Origin: Akkermansia biwaensis
GTDB lineage: Bacteria > Verrucomicrobiota > Verrucomicrobiia > Verrucomicrobiales > Akkermansiaceae
Length of the DNA: 64,000 bases
Assembly: GCF_026072915.1 (NCBI RefSeq)
Contig: NZ_AP025943.1
Span: 2,046,001-2,110,000 of the forward strand
Reading direction: 5' to 3'
Shown piece after piece: positions 48,578-58,631 of this stretch (within the stretch, counting starts at the first letter, position 1; each line of letters opens with the position of its first letter). The position numbers and the translations under genes are program-made. The notes under the pieces were generated by a model. It was given only the letters and a program-made list of their open reading frames with translations, was not told the origin of the DNA and did no database searches.

Positions 48578-49735
48578 TTATTGGTTGGAGGCAGGGACCG
48601 CTTTCAGGCGCGCATCCGGATTCCGGGTGGCCGCCTCCGCCTGGAGAAGGCCGTCCACGACTACTTTGCTCTGCGGAGTGAGGGAGTCCGGCTTCAAGGG
48701 AGTGACCTGCTGCCGCTCCCCGATCTGCGTCCCGGCCTGCACGGGGACGATGGAGGGGTGGTTGTTTTCATCCAGCGTGACCACAAAAAAGCGGCCTTGT
48801 GTGGAAAGAATGGCCTTGGCGGGCACCGTCAGCGCATTTTTAACGGTGGCGAGCTGCGCCGTGGCGATGATAAACATGCCGGGCCTCAGCAGGTAGTCCC
48901 TGTTGGGAAGGTTGGCTTGCACGCGGATCGTTCCCGTCTGGGGGTTGAATGCCCGGTCAATGGCCACGACGGTGGCTTGTTCCGGATAGGTGCTGCCGTC
49001 CTTGAGCGTGATGTCCAGCTTGCTGTCCGTGCGGATGCCTTCGTCCCCGTTTTTTCCCGCCTGCTGAATCCATTCCTGCTGGGTGACGGCAAAGTTGACG
49101 CGGATGGGGTCCACGGAGGAGACGATGGCCAGGGCGCCGCTTTCCGGACTGACCAGGTCGCCTATGTTCGTCTTGGAGATGCCGGCGATTCCGTCAAAGG
49201 GGGCGTACAGGATGGTGTAGGAAAGGTTCCTTTTGGCCAGTTCCAGCGCGGCCGTGGCCTCCCTCACCTGGGCTTCCGCAGCGATGGCGGACAGGCGCGT
49301 GTCTTCATATTTTTGTTTGGAGATGGCGTTCTCCGCCGCCAGCGGCTTGTAAATCTGCAAGTCGTAATTCAACTGCTGCAACTGGGCCTGCGACTGTTCC
49401 AGTGTGGCCTGGGCCTTGGTTACCTGGTCCTTGAAAACGGTATCGTCAATCCGGAAGAGGACTTCCCCCTTTTTCACGACGGCGCCGTTGGAATAGTTCT
49501 GCGTTTGCAGGTAGCCCGTCACCTGCGGCACGATGGAGGCGTTGTCCACCCCGTCCAGATGGCCCACCCAGCTTCCCTTGACGGGAATGTCCATCGCGAC
49601 CGGGTGTTCATACGTAAGCGTGGGCATTTCAGGCGCCTGCCGTTCCGCTTTTTTACAGCCGGGAAAGAGCAGGCAGGTCAGGGAGAGAAAGGCGGCAAAA
49701 ACGGAAATAGAGCCCGTCAGGCGTGTCAAGTCCAT
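48578..49735 (-). CDS. RND efflux periplasmic adaptor (AcrA type)
   Basis: A 385-residue lipoprotein: MDLTRLTGSISVFAAFLSLTCLLFPGCKKAE with the lipidated Cys near residue 27. Then come a beta-barrel/lipoyl region (GYLQTQNYSNGAVVKKGEVLFRID), the coiled-coil hairpin (DQVTKAQATLEQSQAQLQQL ... YEDTRLSAIAAEAQVREA), the second lipoyl half (TILYAPFDGIAGISKTNIGDLV) and the barrel with LRPGMFI. It bridges the AcrB-type permease to the outer-membrane channel. ATG 49735 was chosen; the frame upstream to 49807 adds residues before the signal. First gene of the pump operon. No TetR-type regulator gene is adjacent. Confidence 0.93.
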   Translation of the reverse strand: MDLTRLTGSISVFAAFLSLTCLLFPGCKKAERQAPEMPTLTYEHPVAMDIPVKGSWVGHLDGVDNASIVPQVTGYLQTQNYSNGAVVKKGEVLFRIDDTVFKDQVTKAQATLEQSQAQLQQLNYDLQIYKPLAAENAISKQKYEDTRLSAIAAEAQVREATAALELAKRNLSYTILYAPFDGIAGISKTNIGDLVSPESGALAIVSSVDPIRVNFAVTQQEWIQQAGKNGDEGIRTDSKLDITLKDGSTYPEQATVVAIDRAFNPQTGTIRVQANLPNRDYLLRPGMFIIATAQLATVKNALTVPAKAILSTQGRFFVVTLDENNHPSIVPVQAGTQIGERQQVTPLKPDSLTPQSKVVVDGLLQAEAATRNPDARLKAVPASNQ

Positions 49736-49995
49736 GCTGTGAATGACATGTCCGGGTGTCCCTTTGTTGAAAGAAGGCTTTCCGGGCGGCAGCGCCGTCC
49801 GTGTCATGCAGGGGTGATTTCGGCCGCATCATGCGGCCGGATAGATCACGGACGCCGGAGAGAAGGAGCTGGGGAGGAAGGCCCCCGCCAGCTTCCCAAA
49901 CCACAGGATGGCGGGGTGCCTGCAACGATGAGGCTCACGTTTATCCGGCCATGTTGAATATCTTGCCGTGGAAGATGCTGCTGTTTGATTCTGAC

Positions 49996-50829
49996 CTATT
50001 TGTATAAAAAGGCGGTTTTCGGCGTACGGCCTGCCGTGCGGTCAAGCAGCGGTGGGATTTCCTTGTTTAAGTATCCGGCCTGTTTCAGGTACTTTTTAAT
50101 TTTGGCCGCATTGCCGGGAAAAGAGCGGAGCAGCATGGCAATGAAATCTTCTTCCAACAGTTGAATATTGTTTTTGACCATGTCGTTCCTTTTGGAGGCC
50201 GTACTCAGCTTGTACTGGAACAGGCGTTCCCTCCGCTGCAGTTGCAGAAAATCCAATTTCTTTTTGTTCATCAGATTCCGGGAGTCTGCCATGAATTCTT
50301 CCCCCTTTTTCTGTTGTTTTTTCTCTGACTCGGGATCGTAGGAGAGACGCATGTCTTTAATAATCAGGGCACAATACTCGGCGCGCAGGGTAGTTGGAAT
50401 GACCGTATCTCCGTTTATCGCGTCGTTGCGGAAATAAGCCATATAGCGGACTGCACTGATTTTGGTCAGATAATCCAGTAATCTTGAATGAGACCAGGAA
50501 ATCATTTCATCCGGTTTTTCCTCCATTTGAAAAAACGGAGCTGCCGCGACGTAGTAAAAAAACCATAAACGGGATTGGATACGCTCCATGTCTTGATCCT
50601 GTTCACCTTCATCATCTATCTTTGCCAGTTCCCGGGATGCGGACTGATAGAACTCCTCCAGCTTTCCTTCCTCAAGCAATGTGTTTAGTTGAAAAGCTAT
50701 ATTCTTCGGAGACTTGAGAATCCGGGGATAGGGAGGAGAAGGCACATCAGGAGTCAGCTTTACCGGTGTACTGAGAACTAAACCGGCACCTGCCAAACAG
50801 GAAAAAAAGATGATGATGAGTCGGGTCAT
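49996..50829 (-). CDS. Exported protein of unknown function in a low-GC unit
   Basis: A 277-residue protein with a signal peptide (MTRLIIIFFSCLAGAGLVLS, cleavage near residue 20). The mature part is largely helical and charged (EEGKLEEFYQSASRELAKIDDEGEQDQDMERI, EKKQQKKGEEFMADSRNLMNKKKLDFLQLQRRERL), with no recognised domain. The start overlaps the stop of the preceding, frameshifted gene by four bases (ATGA), so translational coupling and a two-gene operon are likely. GC content is lower than the pump operon next to it. Confidence 0.7.
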   Translation of the reverse strand: MTRLIIIFFSCLAGAGLVLSTPVKLTPDVPSPPYPRILKSPKNIAFQLNTLLEEGKLEEFYQSASRELAKIDDEGEQDQDMERIQSRLWFFYYVAAAPFFQMEEKPDEMISWSHSRLLDYLTKISAVRYMAYFRNDAINGDTVIPTTLRAEYCALIIKDMRLSYDPESEKKQQKKGEEFMADSRNLMNKKKLDFLQLQRRERLFQYKLSTASKRNDMVKNNIQLLEEDFIAMLLRSFPGNAAKIKKYLKQAGYLNKEIPPLLDRTAGRTPKTAFLYK

Positions 50830-51832
50830 AAAAATTGTGTCAGTGTTTCCGGTTTGCGTGACGGCTTGTAATAGGGGAGCTTGATTGCCGTCCTTTGGAC
50901 ACCACGGCCGAATTTTGTTACTCTAATGGTAACGCCTTCTTCATTGGAGGCAGGCCAGTCGAAGCGGAAATATTGTTTTTGCGTGGTGATGTCTACGATT
51001 GGATCTGAAAATTGGCTGGTACTGAACTTGTTGACCCACCTCCATTCCTGAGGCAAATCCTTGCAACGGTTCATGGTTTTAGGGGATCCGATGTTATCAA
51101 TAAAAACGTTTCTCCTGTTTACATCAGCAGCTATGACCAACGGTTTGTGTTCATCCGCCATTTCGGGAAGTGGATCGGGAATGTTCTTCAAATGGGTTTC
51201 CTTGACTTCCACGTGCTTGAAACTTACATCGGTAGGATGGAGGGTAATTTCAAGTTTCGCATAACATCCTGTTTCCGTAGGGAAAGCTTCGAAATTCCAT
51301 TCGTCGTAACCGCGTTTTCCTGTCTTCGGATTTTTTGCATGCTGTACCGTTACCTGCTGCTGGCCATTTTTATCCTGCTTTGGCAGAAAGACTTGAAATT
51401 CTATAGTTTTTTCAGGTTTGCGGATGTTTTAACCTGGATGGTGAGATTTCCTCCCTCCTTGACATAGGGACTGACTTGGAATTTGACCTTTTTTACACCT
51501 TTTCGCTTTCCTATGAAATGAACAATATCCTTATTGGAAATGACTTCCCATTCCAGTTTTTCTACATCTCCTATGAGAGAAGGTTTTCCTGTCAGGGAGA
51601 GTATCACAAATTCCCCAATTCCCAGGTTTGTACGTTTTTTGTCCTCAGCTTCGCTTCTGGGCGGTTCTTTCCCTTCTTCTTTTGTAATATGAATATCAGC
51701 GGATAATTCATCCGGAACAGATTCAATTTGCAAAGTGCCGGTATCTTCCTCCTCGGCGTTTGCGACAGATAGAAAAATTCCTCCTGAAACTAGCCATGCG
51801 GATAATTTTGTGATGTGGGCAACATGGAGCAT
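50826..51832 (-). pseudogene. Exported hypothetical protein, interrupted by a frameshift at an A6 tract
   Basis: Two frames make one protein. ATG 51832 opens a signal peptide (SAWLVSGGIFLSVANA) and 143 residues ending NLKKL at a stop (51401-51403). In the -1 frame the protein continues without a break from the run of six A (plus-strand T run at 51407-51412): KKTIEFQVFLPKQDKNGQQ, on to the ATG-less stretch before 51212 and to the stop at 50826. One extra A would restore an open frame of 335 residues. The cause may be mutation, sequencing error or slippage on the A tract. The middle (TGCYAKLEITLHPTDV) looks beta-rich. Function unknown. The next gene overlaps its stop by four bases, as expected if the full frame is translated. 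Confidence 0.7.
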
Positions 51833-51972
51833 AAGAAGAGATTGGAGATTGAATTAAAATGCAATCAACTTCTCTAAAAAAGAAAATATTTTCCGTAATT
51901 GTCCATGATTTTTTTATTGGATTCAAGATGGCCTGATCCGTGTTTTATCCATTTTTACGAGATAAAAATATA

Positions 51973-54723
51973 TCAGGATTTGTGGTTAGGGCTCCCCAGC
52001 ATTCGGATAAATTCTCCGATCCACAGGACGATGGAAGTTCCTGCCAAGATAAGGCCCCAGTCCGTCCAGCTTAGCGGAACCACGTTAAACATCTTGCCGC
52101 CGAAGGTGACAATGAGGTACTGCCCGGCCAGGATGAGCAGGGCCACCAGGCCGAAGCCTCCGATGCTGGCGCCCATGCGTGCGAAGGCGCTCCTGTGCGT
52201 ATTGAATGCCTTGGCGTTGAACATGTTCCAGAACTGGAGAAGAACGAAGACGGTGAAGAACAGGGACAGTTCGTAAGGTGTCAGTGCATGTTCCGGGGAT
52301 GAAAAGTCCAGGTAGCTTCCCAGATAGCCGGAGACGCTGAACTGGGTGAGGCTGGTGATGTCCGCATGCTTGAAGTACTGGAGCAGTCCAAACAGGAAGG
52401 CCACGAACAGAATGCCCACGCCCAGGATGTCCCGGCCCATGGGGCGGGTGATGATATGGTCCGTGGTTTTGCGCGGCGGGTCCCGCATCACGCGTTCGTC
52501 CGGCGGCAGGGAAGCCAGGGCCAGGGCGGCGAAGGTGTCCATGATCAGGTTCACCCACAGCATTTGCGTGACGGTGAGGGGGGATTCCGTTCCCAGAAAG
52601 GCGCCGATGAGCACGATGAGGCAGGCCGCCACGTTGATGGTCATCTGGAACACGATGAACCGCTGGATGTTCCGGTACAGGGAACGGCCCCACATGACGG
52701 CACGGGAAATGCTCATGAAGGAGTTGTCCAGAATGGTGATGGCACTGGCCTCCTTGGCGACGGTGGTGCCGTCCCCCATGGAAAGCCCCACCTGGGCGGC
52801 GTTCAGCGCAGGGGCGTCATTGGTGCCGTCCCCGGTGACGGCCACCACCTGGCCTTTCCGCTGGAGCAGCTTTACCAGGCGTTCCTTGTCCATGGGCCTG
52901 GCGCGGCACATGATTTTGAGGTCCATTACGCGGTCCAGCAATTCCCCGTCCGGCGTCCGTTCAAATTCCACACCCGTCATCAGGCGGTCCGGCGTGTCCG
53001 CTTCCGTCCACAGGCCGATCTGGCGGCCGATTTCCCGTGCGGTGCCCGGCGTGTCTCCCGTGACGATCTTGATGCTGATTCCGGCATCCATGCAGTCTTT
53101 CACGGCCTGGGGAACATCGTCCCTGACGGGGTCGGAAATGGCGGTGATGCCCAGGTAAACCAGATCGTGCCGTGCCAGTTTTCCATCCTGGAACACGGGG
53201 GCGTCATCATCCAGAATACGGTAGGCGAAGCCCAGCGTGCGCATGGCCTGGTTCTGGTAAGCCAGCAGTTGTTCCTCAATGGCGGGGCGCATGGCGGCGG
53301 CGTCCGTTTCGCCGTTCGGCGTGCGCACCGTGGCGCAGTTGCCCAGCACGATTTCCGGCGCGCCCTTCACGTACAGGACTTTTTTACCCAGCAGGGGGGA
53401 GTCCACGACGGTGGCCATGTATTTGCGTTCCGTGGAGAAGGTCAGCTGTTCCAGCACGCGAGCGTTTTCCCGCAGGTCCAGGTAGTTTACTCCCTGGCCG
53501 TGCAGCCAGAGCAGCAGGGCGCCTTCCGTCGGATTGCCCAGCGCCTTGATGTGTTCGGGATCGGCATAATCCAGGAAAGCGGTGGAATTAACGGCAATGC
53601 CTTCCCGGATCAGGTTCCCCAGTTCGTCATCTGCAGGGAGGGCGTCGCCAAGGCCGTAGAAATTCGCCTTGTACACGTTCATCTGGTTGCGCGTCAGGGT
53701 GCCCGTCTTGTCCGTGCAGATGACGGTGGCGGCCCCCATGGTCTCGCAGGCGTGCATCTTGCGCACCAGATTGTTGGCTTTCAGCATGCTTTTCATGCTG
53801 AGGGCCAGGCTCAGGGTGACGCTCATGGGCAGCCCCTCCGGCACCGTTACCACGATGACCGTGACGGCGATCATGATGGTGTTCAGGATGTAGCTGCCCG
53901 CGGCCAGCCAGTCCACCGCGCCTTCCAGACGGGTGAAGTACAGGGTAAGGCGGCCAATGATGATCAGGGCGGCAATGGCGTAGCTGGCCCAGGTAATCAG
54001 GTCCCCCAGCCGGGAAAGCTGGCGGTTCAGGGGCGTTTCCACCTTGTTGTCTATCTGGGAGCCTTCGTAAACCTTGCCGTATTCCGTCTTGTCCCCCACG
54101 GCCTTCACTTCCATGACGCCGTGGCCGTCCACCACGGTGGTTCCCTTCAGGACATGGTTGGAGGGATAGGTGGCGTCCGGCTTGAATTCGGCTTCCACCG
54201 TGGTTTTGCTGATGAGGGGTTCCCCGGTCAGCGTGGATTCGTTGACCTGGAGGGAAACGGCGTCCAGCAGAACGCCGTCCGCGGGGATTTCTTCTCCGGT
54301 GTTCAGGACGACCACGTCTCCGACCACCACGTCGCGGCGGGGAATTTCACAGATATTGCCGCCGCGGATGACCTGCACCATCGTGTCGTCGTTGACCTGG
54401 TTCAGGATTTCAAATTTTTTATTGGCACTCACCTCAAAGGCGAAGCCTACGCAGGTGGCCAGCAGAATGGCCACTAGGATGCCGACGGGTTCCAGAAAGA
54501 CGCTTGCCGGTTCCGCCCCGGAGAAGAATTGGTAGCAGGCCACGCCGACGGACAGGACTAAGGCCACGAGAAGTATCTTGATGATGGGGTCGGAGAATTT
54601 TTCCAGAAACTGTTTCCACAAAGGCTCTTTTTCAGGGGGAGTCAGGATATTGACGCCGTATTTGTCACGGTTTTCCAGAACCTGCTTTTCCGTGAGTCCC
54701 TGGTAATGTGCTGTATTCTTCAT
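51973..54723 (-). CDS. Calcium-transporting P-type ATPase (PMCA/SERCA-like)
   Basis: A 916-residue pump. It has a cation-ATPase N-terminal domain (HYQGLTEKQVLENRDKYGVN), the actuator motif TGEP, the TM4 ion-binding motif VPEGLP, the phosphorylated Asp338 in TDKTGTLT, the nucleotide domain with KGAPE, and the hinge TGDGTNDAPAL. TM5-TM6 with NLIMDTFAALALA, then the C-terminal membrane bundle, resemble eukaryotic-type PMCA pumps rather than heavy-metal CPx pumps. It exports calcium (or manganese) at the expense of ATP. No regulatory gene is adjacent. The divergent hypothetical membrane gene starts 160 bases away. Confidence 0.93.
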   Translation of the reverse strand: MKNTAHYQGLTEKQVLENRDKYGVNILTPPEKEPLWKQFLEKFSDPIIKILLVALVLSVGVACYQFFSGAEPASVFLEPVGILVAILLATCVGFAFEVSANKKFEILNQVNDDTMVQVIRGGNICEIPRRDVVVGDVVVLNTGEEIPADGVLLDAVSLQVNESTLTGEPLISKTTVEAEFKPDATYPSNHVLKGTTVVDGHGVMEVKAVGDKTEYGKVYEGSQIDNKVETPLNRQLSRLGDLITWASYAIAALIIIGRLTLYFTRLEGAVDWLAAGSYILNTIMIAVTVIVVTVPEGLPMSVTLSLALSMKSMLKANNLVRKMHACETMGAATVICTDKTGTLTRNQMNVYKANFYGLGDALPADDELGNLIREGIAVNSTAFLDYADPEHIKALGNPTEGALLLWLHGQGVNYLDLRENARVLEQLTFSTERKYMATVVDSPLLGKKVLYVKGAPEIVLGNCATVRTPNGETDAAAMRPAIEEQLLAYQNQAMRTLGFAYRILDDDAPVFQDGKLARHDLVYLGITAISDPVRDDVPQAVKDCMDAGISIKIVTGDTPGTAREIGRQIGLWTEADTPDRLMTGVEFERTPDGELLDRVMDLKIMCRARPMDKERLVKLLQRKGQVVAVTGDGTNDAPALNAAQVGLSMGDGTTVAKEASAITILDNSFMSISRAVMWGRSLYRNIQRFIVFQMTINVAACLIVLIGAFLGTESPLTVTQMLWVNLIMDTFAALALASLPPDERVMRDPPRKTTDHIITRPMGRDILGVGILFVAFLFGLLQYFKHADITSLTQFSVSGYLGSYLDFSSPEHALTPYELSLFFTVFVLLQFWNMFNAKAFNTHRSAFARMGASIGGFGLVALLILAGQYLIVTFGGKMFNVVPLSWTDWGLILAGTSIVLWIGEFIRMLGSPNHKS

Positions 54724-54883
54724 GTCCGGAACGCCTATTTACCTGATTCGGTCCGGGGATGGAAGCCCATAGGGCGCTTTGAAGGAACGATGACGGGAGT
54801 TTTTGCGGCGCAGCCCCCCCATCCGGGCATATCCGGAATTGCAGACTTGACTTTGAACGTGTTCCGGCGATTCTGGTGGACCT

Positions 54884-55540
54884 ATGTGGAACGATCTCTG
54901 CCATGGCCTTTCCATTCTTTCCGCCGCTTTTGCGATCGCCTGCCGATCGTGGGGCTTCTGGATGTCCGTGGGCGGCGTGGCGGGGCTGGCTGCGGTTTAC
55001 GTGTGGTGGAGGCGGCGGATGGTGCTGTGGGCTTTTTTCCTGGCGCTCCTGTTCCCCCTGGCCGTAGTGGGGATTGTCTGCTACAAGCTGATGGACAGGG
55101 ATAGTTTTTTGTGCGTGGCGCAGCCGGAGGCCAAATCCCTGGCGGGCGTGTATGCCGTGGAATCCACTCCCCGCGAGCGGTGGTTTTCCCGCCCGGCGGA
55201 GCTGAACCGTTTTTTCCAGGTCAGTTCATCCACCATCCAGCTTTATGAAGACGGAAGCTGCGAGGTTTCCTCCTTCCCTCGCCGGGAGTCCTGGGGATGG
55301 TGGATATCACAAGCGGAGAACAGGGACGACTTGTCCGTGCTGGAGGAAGATCTTGTCTCCACCTACCGGGGCACCTGGTCCCTGACGCAGAACGGGGGGT
55401 ATTATGCCGTATCCATTTCCTGCCCTTCCGGTAACGGCTATACCCTTTATCTGGGCGGCGAGAATGCGCAATGCCTGGTGATGCCCGTCAATCCGTCCAA
55501 TCCCATGGAGGCGGTGACGTTTGAGAAGGTAGGGCGGTGA
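54884..55540 (+). CDS. Hypothetical membrane protein
   Basis: A 218-residue protein with two hydrophobic segments near the N-terminus (WMSVGGVAGLAAVYVWW and VLWAFFLALLFPLAVVGIVCY) and a periplasmic or cytosolic domain of about 140 residues. That domain shows SLAGVYAVESTP, a FFQVSSSTIQLYEDGSCEVSSF stretch and GTWSLTQNGGYYAVSIS, which read like alternating beta strands of a lipocalin- or META-like barrel. I cannot assign a family. An in-frame overlap with the region before is absent; ATG 54884 is the only sensible start. Confidence 0.65.
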   Translation: MWNDLCHGLSILSAAFAIACRSWGFWMSVGGVAGLAAVYVWWRRRMVLWAFFLALLFPLAVVGIVCYKLMDRDSFLCVAQPEAKSLAGVYAVESTPRERWFSRPAELNRFFQVSSSTIQLYEDGSCEVSSFPRRESWGWWISQAENRDDLSVLEEDLVSTYRGTWSLTQNGGYYAVSISCPSGNGYTLYLGGENAQCLVMPVNPSNPMEAVTFEKVGR

Positions 55541-55900
55541 AGGGCGGCCGGGGATGAAAAAGGGGAGCCGGTTGGGAGGAGGCTCGGCATCGCGTCCGTT
55601 TTTTCCCGTTTGACGGCTTTTTACGGACGGGAAGCGGACGCCTCTTTTAGGGGGGCAGGGGAGGAGCCTCTTGTTAAGATGACATTCCCCGTTTAATATT
55701 CGTAAGAGTTGCGGAGAATGGCGGCTTCCGTACCCGTGAATGAGGTTCGGTTTGTTTCGCCTGCCCTGCGGGTTCTGAGCCGCACACTTGGTACGGGCCA
55801 TCAATATCCGGTTTCCCTGCCTTGACGGCTAAAAAAGTCTTTGCGGCGTCGCGGACAGAAATGAGTTGGCAGTTGTTCTGCGGTTCCGGATATCCGGAGG
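55541..55900. other. Intergenic stretch
   Basis: 360 bases without a convincing gene between two convergent genes; no terminator hairpin with a T run was found for either. Confidence 0.45.
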
Positions 55901-58441
55901 CTATTTGACTTTTCCTCCTTCATAGACGAATACCTCGAAGGGTTTCAGCGTGAAGGTGAGTTCCTTGTCAATGTCCACAGTCTTTCCGGTGAAGCCGTCC
56001 AGGGGGCGCTGGTCGTCAAAGGAGTCCTTGAAGGTGATGCCGCCCCTGACGTTGGCGGGAATGTCCAGGATGCTGCGGAGAGTGGCGGTCAGGCTTTTTT
56101 CCCGGTCGGAAGAGTTGCGGAGGGCCAGTGTGGCCTTGTCTTTGTTCCAGGCGGCCCAGCCGTAAACGGAGCCTTCCCTGCTTTCCTTGTCCCACGGGTT
56201 GCCGCCCACCCAGTGCACGTCGTCCAGCACGTCCGCATTGCGGCGTATCCACTTGATGCCTTTGGCAAGTTCGTCCCACAGCACGCCGCCATGGGCGTTC
56301 ATCAGGTCGCGATCCAGATAGAGCTCCTGGAGAGAGGTTCCGCACGCCACGGCGCAGCGGAGTTCCTTTTTCACGTTTTCCGGTTCCTTGGGCATGCAGC
56401 CGGGAGGGCCGTGCCTGGTGACTATCAGTCCGTGCGTCATCATGGAGTTGATGGGCATGAGCGGAGAGCCCTGGACGAATACCTCATGCACCAGGCGGTC
56501 GCGGTAGGTGATCCATTTGTCGCGGTTGTCGCCCACGCCGATGGTGCCGAAGTCGTTTTCCTGCCTCCAGACCGAGTCTGCGTAACGGAACCAGAAGGGG
56601 GAGGCCCAGGTGCCTACGGTACAGTTGATGTACAGGTCGCCCTTCTTTTTGCGAAGCGCCTCCACCACGCGGATGATGCCTTCCGCGTCTTCCTCGTTTC
56701 CGGGGCCTTTGGCGTGGAAATGGGTGCTGATGCCGTCGAATTTGAAGTATTTCATGTTGTAGTCCTTCACCATCTGGGAGCAGCGGCCCACGAAGGCGTC
56801 GAAGTATTCCTTGTTGGAAAGCTGGAAGTTGCCGATTTTGTTGTCCGGATGCTTGACGTTCCAGTGGGCGAGGCGCTTGCCCTTGGAGGCTCCGTAGCCG
56901 CCCACCGGGCCCAGCCATGCGCCGATACCCGCCTTCTGTTTGGCGGCGGCGGCATTAACGCGCCTGAAGCCCTGGGGGAACATCTTGTGGAAGTCCCACA
57001 GGCTGTTGAATTCGTCCCAGCCGTCATCCCAGACGAAGGCGTCAATGGCCGTGCCGCTCTTCTGGAAAAATTGTTCCTGCCAGTCTTTCAGCACGGCCAG
57101 GCATTGCTCTTCCGTCATGCGTTTGGCGGGGTCGGAATCGTTGTTGCGGTTGATGTTCAGCTCATACCAGGAGTTGTAATGGATGAAGGGGCGGTAGGGC
57201 ATGGCGCGCTCCCGTTCCATGTACGCGAGGAAGGACCTGCGCTGCTGCCCGGGGGCGAAGAGACCGATAACGGAGGATACGTTCCAGATTTCCCTGGGCT
57301 GGAGGGTTGTCTTGCGGCTCCAGACGCCTTGCGCCATTCGGGAGTCCGCCGGCAGGGCGTCTTCCTTCTCCGCGGTGGTTACGGGCAGGGAGAAAGTGAT
57401 TTCCCCCTTGCTGGCGATCGGCTCCGTCTTTGTTTCCGCCCAGTAGCGCAACATGTAGCCGCCCCTGGCGGGAACCTTGACCTTGTAGGTATTGCTGGTG
57501 CTGGAGTCTCCCGTAGCGCCGGGATGGAAATCGGAATCAAGGACGGCTCCCTGCGCGGACAGGAGCTGCACCCCGGCGAGGTTCAGCTTGTTGTTTCCCC
57601 CGTCGCCTCCTGTGTACCGGAACGTAATCGTGAGATTGCCCTTGCCGCCGATGGAGACGGGTCCTTCCGCGGAGGCAAGATGGTCCCCGTACTGTTTTTT
57701 CAGTTCCCGGGGGATGTTGAAATTGCCCGTCCAGGAGTTTTTCACCCATTTGTCCGCTTTCCAGTCCGTGCTGCCGTCCCCGGCATTTCCCGCGTTTCCC
57801 GCGTTTCCCGCGGTATTGATGCCCATGGGTGTTTCCAGCGCGGCGAATGCCAGGTCATTGACAACGAGCGCTCCCCTGGCGTTGCCGGAAATGCGTGGTT
57901 CCCCGGCCTTCCCGCCGATGAGGTCATATTGCATGGCCACGATGTTTTTCATCTGAACGGGCTGGGTGCTCACCAGCCGCAGTTCCTGGCGCAGGTAGTG
58001 GGAATTGTCCCGCAGTACGGCGCGCCAGGAAATGCGCAGCGTGCCGTTCAGCGCCTGAAAGGTGGCCGTCAGGGCTTTGCCCGGGTAGCGTTCCGCGAGT
58101 CTGAACGCCTTGGGATCGGGCGGCAGGTTGGCAATTTTGACGTTGGACGCCTTCAATTCGGAAGATTTGATGCTCCGTCCGTCTGCCAGGTTGACGATGA
58201 ACAGTTCTCCCCCCGCCTTGGCGACGGGGCCCAGTTTGGACGTGAGACCGCCAAAGGAAATGCTGCCGTTTTTATCCAGGAATTTGGCTGTCAGGATGCT
58301 GTTGGAAAGAGTATAGGCGGAGCCGGACTGTACTGCTCCGGCGGCTCCGGGAGGCGGTCCCGGGAAGACGACAGCCGCCGTGGCTGCGGACAACATGGCC
58401 GGTACGGCGGCCAGTAGAAGAATTCTGTTGAGGAATTTCAT
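55901..58441 (-). CDS. GH36-like alpha-galactosidase or alpha-GalNAc-ase, secreted form
   Basis: An 846-residue exported relative of the enzyme at 21631-23604. It has a signal peptide (FLNRILLLAAVPAMLSAATAA) and shares the barrel landmarks IHYNSWYELN, VWDDGWDEF, GAWLGPVGGYG, MKYFKFDGISTHF (K/F-x-D nucleophile position), GTWASPFWFRYADSVWRQE and MPINSMMTHG. It has an extra beta-rich module of about 110 residues inserted in the N-terminal domain (roughly residues 225-345, GNLTITFRYTGGDGGNNKLNL), preceded by a GNA triplet repeat; a carbohydrate-binding role is plausible. It presumably acts on mucin or milk glycans in the periplasm or at the surface. Start ATG 58441 (58450 adds three residues). 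Confidence 0.78.
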   Translation of the reverse strand: MKFLNRILLLAAVPAMLSAATAAVVFPGPPPGAAGAVQSGSAYTLSNSILTAKFLDKNGSISFGGLTSKLGPVAKAGGELFIVNLADGRSIKSSELKASNVKIANLPPDPKAFRLAERYPGKALTATFQALNGTLRISWRAVLRDNSHYLRQELRLVSTQPVQMKNIVAMQYDLIGGKAGEPRISGNARGALVVNDLAFAALETPMGINTAGNAGNAGNAGDGSTDWKADKWVKNSWTGNFNIPRELKKQYGDHLASAEGPVSIGGKGNLTITFRYTGGDGGNNKLNLAGVQLLSAQGAVLDSDFHPGATGDSSTSNTYKVKVPARGGYMLRYWAETKTEPIASKGEITFSLPVTTAEKEDALPADSRMAQGVWSRKTTLQPREIWNVSSVIGLFAPGQQRRSFLAYMERERAMPYRPFIHYNSWYELNINRNNDSDPAKRMTEEQCLAVLKDWQEQFFQKSGTAIDAFVWDDGWDEFNSLWDFHKMFPQGFRRVNAAAAKQKAGIGAWLGPVGGYGASKGKRLAHWNVKHPDNKIGNFQLSNKEYFDAFVGRCSQMVKDYNMKYFKFDGISTHFHAKGPGNEEDAEGIIRVVEALRKKKGDLYINCTVGTWASPFWFRYADSVWRQENDFGTIGVGDNRDKWITYRDRLVHEVFVQGSPLMPINSMMTHGLIVTRHGPPGCMPKEPENVKKELRCAVACGTSLQELYLDRDLMNAHGGVLWDELAKGIKWIRRNADVLDDVHWVGGNPWDKESREGSVYGWAAWNKDKATLALRNSSDREKSLTATLRSILDIPANVRGGITFKDSFDDQRPLDGFTGKTVDIDKELTFTLKPFEVFVYEGGKVK

Positions 58442-58631
58442 GGAGCACAATGAATGGAATTGCAGGAAATCGTAAAGTCTGACGCTGTTTCTTCAAGGAA
58501 AAACGCTCCGAATAGCTGGCGGCTTCCGGATGTTTTTCAATGCTTTCCGGATACGGGGGAAAACGGGCCTTTTTGACGCGGCATGACACGAAAGCATTGA
58601 TTTTTTGTCCTACGCCCTGGGTCTAATCTGC

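Noticed and set aside
52366-54477. 703-codon frame opposite the P-type ATPase
   Set aside because: His/Gln/Gly-rich shadow; the ATPase motifs on the other strand are unequivocal.
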